Positions 14,762 through 22,391 are shown, counted from the first letter of the stretch. The stretch: 27,193 nucleotides of DNA from Anaerolineae bacterium (GCA_016929205.1 JAFGJF010000207.1:1-27193); one strand, 5' to 3'. The notes: generated from the letters alone by a model not told the origin. Translations and numbers: made by a program.

Positions 14762-17701
14762 ATGAATAACGCATCCGATTATTTTGTCGCTGGGGGCACG
14801 CTTCGCCTGCACACCCCCTCTTACGTCACCCGTCCTGCCGACCAGGAGTTGTTCGAACGCGTTCTGAATGGCGCATTCTGCTACGTCCTCACCCCCCGCC
14901 AGATGGGGAAATCGAGCCTGATGGTGCGTACAGCGCAGCGGCTCAGGGAAGAAGGGGTGGCAACCGTTATCATCGATTTGACCAGCATCGGCACCGTTTC
15001 CGCCGAAGCATGGTACCTGGGCCTGCTGACGCGTATCTCGAACGGCCTGCGCCTGCGCCAGGACGTGCAAGCGTGGTGGGAGAGTCAATCACTCAGCGCA
15101 CCACAGCGCTTTATGGAATTCCTACGCCAGGTCGTCCTCGAACACGTCGAGGGGCCGGTAGCCATTTTCATCGACGAAATCGATTCAACGCTCAAACTCG
15201 ATTTCCGAGACGACTTTTTTGCCGTCGTCCGCGCCGTCTATAACGCCCGGGCCAACGATCTGACCTACAACCACCTGACATTTGTCACCCTCGGTGTAGC
15301 CACCCCAACCGACCTGATCCGAGATCGCAATCGCACGCCGTTCAACGTTGGCACTCGCATCGTGCTTCAAGAATTCAGCCGGCAGGATGCTGTCCCGCTG
15401 CAAGAGGGCATTAACAAGACCTATCCTGGCCAGGGCGAGCAAATCCTGGAACGCATTTTTTATTGGACCAGCGGCCATCCCTATCTGACCCAAAAGTTGT
15501 GCCTCACCGCGGTCACCGACGATCGCACACCCTGGACAGACGAACGGGTCGACGAACTGGTTCACCAGGCATTTTTGAGCGAAGAGGGCCGCAAAGACAC
15601 CAACCTGGTTTTTGTCCAGGACCGCATCCAGAACAGCACGGAAATGGAACGGCACCATATGCTCAGGCTTTACGACCGGATCCGCCGCGACAAGCCTGTT
15701 ACTGACGACGACCGTTCACCGATCCAAAACTATCTCGAACTTTTCGGCCTGATCAAGGTCGAACAAGGCCAACTGCAGGTGCGCAACGAAATCTATCGCC
15801 ACGTCTTTAATCGCAGCTGGATCAAGGACAACCGGCCTCCCAGGCGGCAAAGCAGGTGGGCCGTTGCCTCGATCGTCACTGCCGTGCTGCTCGTAGCCGC
15901 CATCGCTATCGCCATTCTCACTCGCCAGAAGCCGCCCGAGATCCGCGCCCAGACTTACATGGAGCTGTTCGACATCGCCACAACCGATGCAGAACGTTTT
16001 GAGGCCCTGTCCGATCTGTTTAGCCTGGGCGGCTATGACCGGGAAGCATTGGAGCGATTCTACGCCCTGCCCCCCAGCGAACAAGAATTTCTCTTTTTCC
16101 TGCAAGATACACCGGTCAAGGCAGAGGAAGTGGAACTTGTCGTCCGCAAAATCTATGTTACCCTGGATGCGACGAGCGATGGTCACGACCAGGCGATTAT
16201 GGAAGCGATGGTCAGTGCCCTGGAAAACGCCGGCGCAGATCAGGCCCTGATCGACGAGATCGAGAACTGGCGATCGGGGCGCGAACAAAGCCTGGAAGGT
16301 GAGTTTGAACAGGCTATCGCATCATACACTGCCGCCATCGATCAAAACCCCGATCATCCCGTCACCCGCTACGACAGGGCAGAGGCATACATCGCCCACC
16401 AAGACTATGGCAAAGCGCTGATCGATCTCGATCACGTGGTGCGCATCGCAGACTCACCAACACCCCAGCCCCAGGCGCGCGGCATCGTCTTGGCGCAGAG
16501 TGCCACGAACAGATTTATCGACGCCAAAGCGATCGAACAGACGGTTCGCGAGGCCATCCTCGGCAGCGAGATATTGCAGGATATATTGTACACCAGCCTG
16601 GACACGTACCAGCACCTACCTTCCGTGATCGAGCCAACGGACCTGGGATTCTATTACGAGGTTCTGATCAAGGACGCAGCCACAGATATGGCGCTTGAGA
16701 ATGCAAGTTTTACGCTTGCGGCCGGACGAAACTGGGTTTACGAAGCCACGACGAACACCCAGGGTATGGTCAAGGCGTTCATTGCAGCACAATATGCAGG
16801 GCAACAAGCCAAGCTAACTATCACAAACCGAGACTACCTGGAGCACTCGGCAGAGGTGCAACTGGACAAGCACTCAGGGGCGGTTGTCGTCTCTATCGAG
16901 AAACATACGCCAACACCCACACTGACCAACACGCCAACGTCGACCAACACGCCAACGTCGACCAACACGCCAACGTCGACCAACACGCCAACGCCGACCA
17001 ACACGCCAACGCCGACCAGTACACCGACACTCACACCGACGCCGACCGGTGTGCCAACCAAATCACCAACACCGGTACCAACGCCTACGCGCCAGATTGA
17101 AATCATCTACATTTGGCCCAGCGCCCAATGCAACTCGGATGGAAGCTGGACGGCCTATTTCAAAGTCAAGGTTGTCGGTGGAAACCCACAGAATTACGTA
17201 TTCTATTGGGACCTGGAACCGGTCAGCTATACCCCCGAACCCGGCGAGTCCGACGTATATGTCATCCAGCGTTCCGGCATTCCCGTACTCATGGTGGGAA
17301 CCATCTGGGTTGAATCGGGAGGACAACGCATAGGCAAAGCGACAAGCCTCGAGCCGCCACCGAGTTGTCCCAAGATGATTCCCACACCTACATTGCAGCC
17401 CGGCAGTGGGCTGAGACTATCTACCGGTACGTTAAAAATCGATCGTATCTGGTCATCCGCGACATGCCTAGGTGATGGCAGGTGGGTCGTTCGTTTTCAC
17501 ATTTACATCTTGGGTGGAAATGGGCAGAACTATAACCTCTATTGGAATGACAACCCGGTCTATTATATTGGGCAAGACAACGTGGCAACGGTTCAATTTG
17601 GTTGGCTCTACGGTGATATCCACGGAACCGTTCGAGTCGTATCAGGAGAGCAACAGGCTGAAGCCAAGGCCTCTGGCGAAAAATCCAAGCTGTGTCACTA
17701 G
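14762..17701 (+). CDS. AAA_35-like membrane ATPase with large extracytoplasmic region, PT-rich stalk and twin beta repeats
   Basis: 979 residues from ATG 14762 (GGAGAG seven bases upstream); an in-frame TTG at 14747 is less likely. Domains: AAA-like ATPase with Walker A 'TPRQMGKSS' (44-52) and Walker B 'IFIDEIDSTL' (135-144); membrane helix ~366-387; a domain shared with the preceding protein (~396-490); a TPR-like helical pair (~508-560, 'AIASYTAAIDQNPDHP'); an Ig-like segment (~625-713); a Thr/Pro stalk (716-777). Two related beta repeats end it (~779-870 and ~892-978), each starting 'IW.SA.C' and ending with Cys. The paired cysteines and PT stalk suggest a surface-exposed sensor. Its ATPase half is a close paralog of the preceding gene, pointing to tandem duplication. 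Confidence 0.88.
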   Translation: MNNASDYFVAGGTLRLHTPSYVTRPADQELFERVLNGAFCYVLTPRQMGKSSLMVRTAQRLREEGVATVIIDLTSIGTVSAEAWYLGLLTRISNGLRLRQDVQAWWESQSLSAPQRFMEFLRQVVLEHVEGPVAIFIDEIDSTLKLDFRDDFFAVVRAVYNARANDLTYNHLTFVTLGVATPTDLIRDRNRTPFNVGTRIVLQEFSRQDAVPLQEGINKTYPGQGEQILERIFYWTSGHPYLTQKLCLTAVTDDRTPWTDERVDELVHQAFLSEEGRKDTNLVFVQDRIQNSTEMERHHMLRLYDRIRRDKPVTDDDRSPIQNYLELFGLIKVEQGQLQVRNEIYRHVFNRSWIKDNRPPRRQSRWAVASIVTAVLLVAAIAIAILTRQKPPEIRAQTYMELFDIATTDAERFEALSDLFSLGGYDREALERFYALPPSEQEFLFFLQDTPVKAEEVELVVRKIYVTLDATSDGHDQAIMEAMVSALENAGADQALIDEIENWRSGREQSLEGEFEQAIASYTAAIDQNPDHPVTRYDRAEAYIAHQDYGKALIDLDHVVRIADSPTPQPQARGIVLAQSATNRFIDAKAIEQTVREAILGSEILQDILYTSLDTYQHLPSVIEPTDLGFYYEVLIKDAATDMALENASFTLAAGRNWVYEATTNTQGMVKAFIAAQYAGQQAKLTITNRDYLEHSAEVQLDKHSGAVVVSIEKHTPTPTLTNTPTSTNTPTSTNTPTSTNTPTPTNTPTPTSTPTLTPTPTGVPTKSPTPVPTPTRQIEIIYIWPSAQCNSDGSWTAYFKVKVVGGNPQNYVFYWDLEPVSYTPEPGESDVYVIQRSGIPVLMVGTIWVESGGQRIGKATSLEPPPSCPKMIPTPTLQPGSGLRLSTGTLKIDRIWSSATCLGDGRWVVRFHIYILGGNGQNYNLYWNDNPVYYIGQDNVATVQFGWLYGDIHGTVRVVSGEQQAEAKASGEKSKLCH
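16925..17014 (+). repeat. 18-bp tandem repeat encoding the PT-rich stalk
   Basis: Five consecutive copies of ACCAACACGCCAACGTCG (the last two have CCG at the end) start at 16925, 16943, 16961, 16979 and 16997, with degenerate units on both sides. Each adds one TNTPTS-type hexapeptide in frame. The near identity suggests recent slippage, so stalk length may vary between strains. Confidence 0.95.
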
Positions 17702-17825
17702 GCACCAGGAGCCTATAGAGCAATATGCTGCCAACAAATCACCCGAGAAACTGAATAACAGAGCACAAAATGGTCCAAGTCCGGCACCACTAAAAGGCTA
17801 TTGGATGCACAAACAAGGAGAAACC

Positions 17826-18596
17826 GTGACCGTCCTGGATCGCTTCAACATGCACAACAAAACCACTCTCATCACCGGCGGCAGTCAGGGCCTGGGTGCG
17901 GAAATGGCCCGTGCGCTGGCCTCTGCAGGGGCCAATGTCGTTGTCTGCAGCCGCAGCGAGGAAAAGGTACAACCTGTGGCCTCAGAACTGCAGAAAACCT
18001 ACACCGTCCAAACCCTGGCCCTGGGCTGCGACGTCACCGATCCCGACCAGGTAGAAGCGGCCGTCGCCTGTACCATCGACACATTCGGACAGATCGACGT
18101 CCTGATCAACAACGCTGGGATCAACATCCGGGGCCAGATCGAGGACCTTTCCCTGGCCCAATTCCTCCAGGTGCAAAACACCAACGTCACCGGCGCATGG
18201 TTGATGTGTCGAGCCGTCGCTCCGCACATGAAAGCGCGCAAATACGGGCGCGTGATCAACGTCGGCTCGATCCTGTCGATCATCTCTATCCCCGATCGCA
18301 CGCCTTACGCCACCAGCAAAGGCGCGGTGCTGCAGCTTACCCGCACATTAGCCCTGGAATGGGCGCCGTACAACATCACCGTCAACGCCATCCTACCCGG
18401 TCCCTTTGGCACCGAGATGAACCGTTCCCTGCTCGACGATCCGGACAAATATCAGGCTTTTGTCAGCCAGATTCCACTCGGTCGCTGGGGAGATCTGGAA
18501 GAGATCGGCGGCCTGGCTTTGTTCCTGGCAAGCGACGCATCCAGTTTCGTCACCGGCACCGGCATCACCATTGACGGCGGCTGGACGGCGAGATAG
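17826..18596 (+). CDS. Short-chain dehydrogenase/reductase (SDR)
   Basis: 256 residues starting at GTG 17826, chosen because AAGGAG ends five bases upstream; longer in-frame extensions cross the previous gene. Classical SDR motifs: 'TGGSQGLG' for NAD(P) binding, 'NNAG', the catalytic Ser in 'GSILS' and 'YATSK' with catalytic Tyr and Lys, then 'PGPFGTEM' and the C-terminal 'TGTGITIDGGW'. It would reduce or oxidise a carbonyl/alcohol, most likely on a sugar acid or keto compound; similar sequences include gluconate 5-dehydrogenase and 3-oxoacyl reductases, so specificity is open. The 124 bp before it contain only a weak 5-bp hairpin (17699-17715) and no clear promoter. It converges on nagB. Confidence 0.93.
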   Translation: MTVLDRFNMHNKTTLITGGSQGLGAEMARALASAGANVVVCSRSEEKVQPVASELQKTYTVQTLALGCDVTDPDQVEAAVACTIDTFGQIDVLINNAGINIRGQIEDLSLAQFLQVQNTNVTGAWLMCRAVAPHMKARKYGRVINVGSILSIISIPDRTPYATSKGAVLQLTRTLALEWAPYNITVNAILPGPFGTEMNRSLLDDPDKYQAFVSQIPLGRWGDLEEIGGLALFLASDASSFVTGTGITIDGGWTAR

Positions 18597-18602
18597 AACG
18601 TC

Positions 18603-18659
18603 AGGCGTCAAACGTCGTTCGTCATCCTAACGAACTGCATCACGTGACGTTTGACGCCT
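18603..18659. repeat. Composite intergenic inverted repeat between convergent genes
   Basis: AGGCGTCAAACGTC (18603-18616) and GACGTTTGACGCCT (18646-18659) are a perfect 14-bp inverted repeat. Nested inside is GTTCGT (18617-18622) / ACGAAC (18630-18635), coaxial with the outer stem on the left side. There is no T-run on either strand. It may stop transcription from both sides or be a member of a dispersed repeat family. Confidence 0.9.
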
Positions 18660-18688
18660 CGTCCGTGTCATCCACATTCCTCGCCAAG

Positions 18689-19498
18689 CTACCTGCCACC
18701 CTTTTCCCTTGTATCCACAAGCTCTATATAACTCGGGCACCCTCTCTCCCGGACCACCTGTTCAAATGTCGTCGCTGCGGCCTCGTCGAGATAGAACGTA
18801 CAATGATCATGCTCGCGCAAATAGCTGGCCGGGATCCACCCGGAAACCGGTCCCAAGAGAGCAATGGCCACTCCTTGCGCTTTGACCTTGCCCGTCGCCA
18901 GGAGCAGGACCTCTTGGCTGTGATCGATCACCGTCGAAATTCCAGCGCTCAAGGCCTCGGTTGGCACCGCCTCAGGACTGTCGAAGAAACGCGCGTTGGC
19001 CTCAATCGTATCGAGCGACAGCGACACTTTGCGCGTTTTGGAATCGCGAGACGAACCGGGCTCGTTAAAGGCGATATGCTCGTTGCGCCCCATGCCCAGC
19101 ACCCACAGATCAACACCCATCTCTTCGACCATCTGTTCGTACCGCGCACACTCTTTGTCCGGATCGCGCGCCAACCCGTTGGGCATAAACGTCTGCCGAT
19201 ACGGAATGTTGATGAAGCGAAAGAAATGGTGCACCATAAAATAGCGATAGCTCTGCTCGTGGTTCGGCGGCAGTCCGACGTACTCATCCAGGTTAAAGGT
19301 GTAGACATTTTGAAAGTCAATCTCACTCTGGTAAAAGGCCGTGATCAGATAGCCGTACAGCGGCAAGGGCGTGCTTCCCGTCGGCAGACCCAACACAAAC
19401 CGGTCGGACCGAGCCAACGCCTTCTTCATAGCCGCAATGACCTGCTGGCTGGAATAATATCCCACCTCATCCGGGTTTTTGCAGATAAAGACGCGCAT
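18689..19498 (-). CDS. nagB: Glucosamine-6-phosphate deaminase
   Basis: 269 residues from ATG 19498 with GAGGAGG five bases upstream; the frame continues further upstream but without family similarity. The enzyme converts glucosamine-6-phosphate to fructose-6-phosphate and ammonia. Visible motifs are 'LGLPTGSTPLPLY' (phosphate binding), 'FNLDEYVGL' (catalytic D71) and 'GMGRNEHIAFNEPGS' with catalytic H141 and E146. The residue before H141 is normally Gly ('NGH' or 'DGH'); here it is Glu140, which may alter activity. It is the last gene of a minus-strand group with a Gfo/Idh oxidoreductase and a DegT aminotransferase, but a hairpin lies in its leader, so it may be expressed separately. Confidence 0.9.
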   Translation of the reverse strand: MRVFICKNPDEVGYYSSQQVIAAMKKALARSDRFVLGLPTGSTPLPLYGYLITAFYQSEIDFQNVYTFNLDEYVGLPPNHEQSYRYFMVHHFFRFINIPYRQTFMPNGLARDPDKECARYEQMVEEMGVDLWVLGMGRNEHIAFNEPGSSRDSKTRKVSLSLDTIEANARFFDSPEAVPTEALSAGISTVIDHSQEVLLLATGKVKAQGVAIALLGPVSGWIPASYLREHDHCTFYLDEAAATTFEQVVRERGCPSYIELVDTREKGGR

Positions 19499-19523
19499 AC
19501 CATCCTCCTCGTTTTTCAAACAA

Positions 19524-19554
19524 AACGCCTGATGCAGAGTCTGCATCAAGCGTT
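19524..19554 (-). terminator. 31-bp near-perfect palindrome before nagB, terminator or attenuator
   Basis: TGATGCAGA (19530-19538) and TCTGCATCA (19540-19548) pair around one central base; outside one mismatch, AACGC and GCGTT add five pairs. On the minus strand the stem is followed by TTTTGTTT, like an intrinsic terminator after the Gfo/Idh gene. It could also be a regulator binding site for nagB. Confidence 0.65.
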
Positions 19555-19614
19555 GTAGACAACTCGATAGAACGACGACGCCAACCTTTTGCGCCCTTGC
19601 ATCCCCCTGGGCTC

Positions 19615-20649
19615 TCACGGCAGCACGTTCTTGAGCGCCTCCAGTTCCGGCTCGCCCGGTCCCAACGGCAAGGTCACCTTGCCACGCTGCACAACCGATC
19701 GACAGATGGCCATCATAATCTGCAAGCCCTTGAACGCGTTTTCACCATTGCACGGGTGCACCTGCGCCGGATCGTCGAGCCAATCGGCGATTTGTTGGAT
19801 ATAGGGAGGCATATCGTGATCATAGTCCATTCCTCCAGGGCCGGAAATGACCCCGCCCGAATCCCGGGTGATCGCCCGCCACCCACCCCCGGTCAGCACC
19901 TCGGCAAACCCTTCGGTTCCCTGCGCGCCAATCCGACACTTGCGCCACCAATAGTCCACCTCGGGCACATCAGGCGCGCCCTCGCCGCACTCGACAATGC
20001 CGCGCACGCCATTCTCGAACTGGATCAGCCCGGCAATATAGTCCGGTGAAGCGTGCAGGTCCTCGAACTTTTCCTTGCCCGCCGCCTGCCCCACCACCCA
20101 TTCCGCCTCGGCATAGTCATTGTACCAGCACACATAGTCGATCAAATGTGTCATCATGTGCATCATCCAGCCGGTAGCGTGTCCGTAGACCGTGTGCACA
20201 CGTCCGATAGCTCCGCTGTCAATGATCTCGCGAACTTTTTGGTAATGCTCGCCGTAACGATGCTGGTGGCTGACCACCGACTTGCAGCCGGCTTTGCTCA
20301 GCAGCTTGTGCATCTCGATCGCTTCGTTGGTCGTGGTCGCCATTGGCTTCTCATAAGCAATCAGCTTGACCCCGGCCTCAACACCGGCGCGGATAAAATC
20401 CAGGCGGATCGTCGGCAAGGTACAAAAAGTAAAAATGTCCGGCTTGGTATTGGCCAACATCTGTTCGACATCGGTGTTGGTGTACGAAACACCAACACTC
20501 GACGCAGCATCATCCAACCGATTTTGATCGATATCGCACAAACCGACAATCTCAAAACGTGGGTTGTCGGAAAACGCCTGCGCATGATGCGTGCCCCGTT
20601 TGCCTAATCCGGCAATGGCAACGGTATACGTTTGTTTTGTGTCACCCAT
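19615..20649 (-). CDS. Gfo/Idh/MocA family oxidoreductase
   Basis: 344 residues. The Rossmann motif 'VAIAGLGKRGTHHAQAF' at the start binds NAD(P), 'EKPMATTTNEA' carries the family's EKP Lys, and the C-terminal half is the mixed alpha/beta substrate domain, including 'GWMMHMMTHLIDYV' with the conserved His-x4-D region. Such enzymes oxidise or reduce hydroxyl groups of sugars, inositols and nucleotide sugars. GGGAGGG lies seven bases before the ATG, and the ATG is four bases after the stop of the aminotransferase gene, so the two are coupled. A 3-dehydrogenase supplying a keto sugar to the aminotransferase is a natural reading, but not proven. Confidence 0.93.
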   Translation of the reverse strand: MGDTKQTYTVAIAGLGKRGTHHAQAFSDNPRFEIVGLCDIDQNRLDDAASSVGVSYTNTDVEQMLANTKPDIFTFCTLPTIRLDFIRAGVEAGVKLIAYEKPMATTTNEAIEMHKLLSKAGCKSVVSHQHRYGEHYQKVREIIDSGAIGRVHTVYGHATGWMMHMMTHLIDYVCWYNDYAEAEWVVGQAAGKEKFEDLHASPDYIAGLIQFENGVRGIVECGEGAPDVPEVDYWWRKCRIGAQGTEGFAEVLTGGGWRAITRDSGGVISGPGGMDYDHDMPPYIQQIADWLDDPAQVHPCNGENAFKGLQIMMAICRSVVQRGKVTLPLGPGEPELEALKNVLP

Positions 20650-20653
20650 AACT

Positions 20654-21760
20654 CTATCCCTCCCAGGCGCGCACGGTGTGGATCACGTAATCGATCTCTT
20701 CCTGCGTCAATTCGGGGAACATCGGCAACGAGATGACACTGGCTGCCGACTTTTCACTGAGTGGCAGCGACACGTCCAGATCCGCCGGCTTGCCCCACGG
20801 ATACCCCTCTTGCTGGTGGATGGCAATGGGATAGTGCGTTTTGGCATCGACACCTGCCCCATTCAGATAGGCAAGCATCTCGTCGCGCTTGTCGACCTCA
20901 ATAATGTACAGATGGTAGATGTGACGATAGCCGGGCTTTTCGGTTGGCAGCTTGATCCACGGCAGATCCTTGAGCCCCTCGGTGTACATGGCAGCAATCT
21001 CGCGCCGCCGGTCGCTCCACTCGGTGACTTTTTTCAGCTTGACGCTGAGAATACCGGCGTGCAGATCGTCGAGACGGCTGTTATAACCCATGCTATGGTA
21101 CGAACGCTTGAGCGAACCGTGATTGCGCAATGCACGAATGCGGTCTACAATATCGTCACGATTGGTCATAATCCCGCCGCTGTCGCCAAAGGTGCCCAGG
21201 TTCTTTTGAATGATAAAACTGGTGCATACCGCATCGCTCAATTCGCCGCTTTTGAATCCAGGCCCGGCCGCATCAATGGCCTGGGCACAGTCTTCGACGA
21301 CAAACAAACCATACTTTTTAGCAATCTTGGAAATGGCCGCCATATCCGCTAACTGTCCGTACAAGTGCACCGGCACAATTGCCTTGGTCTTGTCTGTGAT
21401 CGCCGCCTCGATCTGGGCGGGATCAATGTTGCACGTATCTGGATCGATCTCGACGAAAACGGCCTTTGCGCCCACAAACCATATCGCCTCTGCTGTGGCA
21501 AAAAACGTGTTGGCCACCGTAATCACCTCGTCACCGGGGCCAATACCTAATGCCAGAAAGACCAACCATAACGCATCAGTACCCGAGTTACAACCGATAG
21601 CGTGCTTGGTACCCCAGTACGCAGCCAACTCTTTTTCGAAACGCGCCAACGTTGGCCCTTGCACGTACTGGCCACTTTCCAAAACCTCTAGAATAGCGGC
21701 ATCAATTTCTTTTTTCAGATTATGATACTGCCGTACATGACCATAAAAATCGACTTTCAT
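20654..21760 (-). CDS. DegT/DnrJ/EryC1-family PLP aminotransferase
   Basis: 368 residues, normal family length, with GGAGG five bases before ATG. Motifs: 'GCNSGTDAL' (cofactor phosphate), 'VVEDCAQA' with D157 holding the PLP ring nitrogen, and 'SFIIQKNLGTFGDSGG' with K186 as the Schiff-base Lys. Further conserved are 'LRNHGS' and 'GYNSRLDDLHAGIL'. The family moves an amino group from glutamate or glutamine to keto sugars, usually nucleotide-linked. The next gene is a Gfo/Idh oxidoreductase, the usual partner that makes the keto sugar, and NagB follows. The product sugar cannot be told; UDP/dTDP-3-amino sugars and kanosamine-like routes are both possible. Confidence 0.93.
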   Translation of the reverse strand: MKVDFYGHVRQYHNLKKEIDAAILEVLESGQYVQGPTLARFEKELAAYWGTKHAIGCNSGTDALWLVFLALGIGPGDEVITVANTFFATAEAIWFVGAKAVFVEIDPDTCNIDPAQIEAAITDKTKAIVPVHLYGQLADMAAISKIAKKYGLFVVEDCAQAIDAAGPGFKSGELSDAVCTSFIIQKNLGTFGDSGGIMTNRDDIVDRIRALRNHGSLKRSYHSMGYNSRLDDLHAGILSVKLKKVTEWSDRRREIAAMYTEGLKDLPWIKLPTEKPGYRHIYHLYIIEVDKRDEMLAYLNGAGVDAKTHYPIAIHQQEGYPWGKPADLDVSLPLSEKSAASVISLPMFPELTQEEIDYVIHTVRAWEG

Positions 21761-21809
21761 TTTTGCCTCCTATCAAAGCGAAAAACCACGTGTCTAGCAA
21801 CATTCCCCC

Positions 21810-21837
21810 ATTATACTTGTAAAGGGTGGAACAACAA
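21810..21837 (-). promoter_or_regulatory. Likely promoter of the aminotransferase operon
   Basis: A perfect minus-strand TATAAT (21815-21810) about 50 bp before the ATG; the -35 candidate TTGTTG (21837-21832, 16-bp spacer) matches only the TTG. Confidence 0.55.
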
Positions 21838-21855
21838 ATCGCACCACTTGGCAGA

Positions 21856-21885
21856 TTGGGCAGCATCCATAGAGTGTGGTAAAAT
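21856..21885 (+). promoter_or_regulatory. Likely promoter of the small membrane protein gene
   Basis: TTGGGC (21856-21861), 18-bp spacer, TAAAAT (21880-21885) with an extended -10 TGG before it. It is back to back with the aminotransferase promoter. Confidence 0.55.
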
Positions 21886-21909
21886 ACAAGTGTGCACGAC
21901 TTCAACACA

Positions 21910-21927
21910 CTCGGTGTGAGCACCGAG
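21910..21927 (+). other. Leader hairpin upstream of the small membrane protein
   Basis: CTCGGTG (21910-21916) and CACCGAG (21921-21927) form a perfect 7-bp stem with loop TGAG, between the predicted start of transcription and the GGGAG ribosome site. Role unknown; perhaps stability or translation control. Confidence 0.5.
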
Positions 21928-21949
21928 ACGATACGTTTGGGAGTATTCT

Positions 21950-22384
21950 ATGCCTGTTAGCTGGAAAAGGGCTATCATTGAGGTCTTGAAAGGGGCGAGC
22001 AACTCGCTTATTCTGATCGCCATCACTGGCGGAGCGCAGACACTGTTGTCGCTTTTGGTATGGCAAATGCTGTTTGGTAGCGAGCCACTTGGTTTCTCGA
22101 TGGGGCTCACCCTGGTCGGATTTGCAGGCTGGTTCTTGTCACTTTTGATGGGATTTGGCGGAAGGCGATCCGCGGCCGCGCCATCCGGGCCTACTCCTTT
22201 TCCCAGCGTCCTATCCAATCGCACTGCGCTGCAACAACTTGGGTCGCAGTCCGATCGTGCTGGATGTGGCTGCCTGATTTTCGTCGCCAGTCTCATTCCC
22301 TTGGCTATCGCCTTCGCCATCCGTGTCCAAGCCGACATGAGCACAGGAAAGAGCTGGCAGGACATCTTTCCACCTCTGCCGTGA
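21950..22384 (+). CDS. Small membrane protein of unknown function
   Basis: 144 residues with a GGGAG site six bases before ATG and its own predicted promoter. Three hydrophobic segments are visible at ~18-42, ~49-69 and ~106-124. A basic, Pro/Ser-rich loop (70-105) lies between the second and third, with 'AGCGC' just at the third helix. I recognise no family. It faces the HAD gene with a 7-bp gap between stop codons, so there is no room for a terminator there. The start, promoter and ribosome site make it a credible gene even without homology. Confidence 0.68.
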   Translation: MPVSWKRAIIEVLKGASNSLILIAITGGAQTLLSLLVWQMLFGSEPLGFSMGLTLVGFAGWFLSLLMGFGGRRSAAAPSGPTPFPSVLSNRTALQQLGSQSDRAGCGCLIFVASLIPLAIAFAIRVQADMSTGKSWQDIFPPLP

Positions 22385-22391
22385 CACTCGC

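Noticed and set aside
16915..17090. CRISPR-like array
   Set aside because: The repeats are contiguous 18-bp units without spacers, in frame, and encode a Thr/Pro-rich linker.
17699..17715. Terminator after the third ATPase gene
   Set aside because: Only five base pairs and no T-tract; too weak to call.
18644..19558. Plus-strand frame of 304 codons opposite nagB
   Set aside because: It is antisense to a clear NagB with conserved motifs and has no recognisable domain or start signal.
20591..21352. Plus-strand frame of 253 codons opposite the aminotransferase
   Set aside because: Shadow of the DegT coding frame; no ribosome site or motif.
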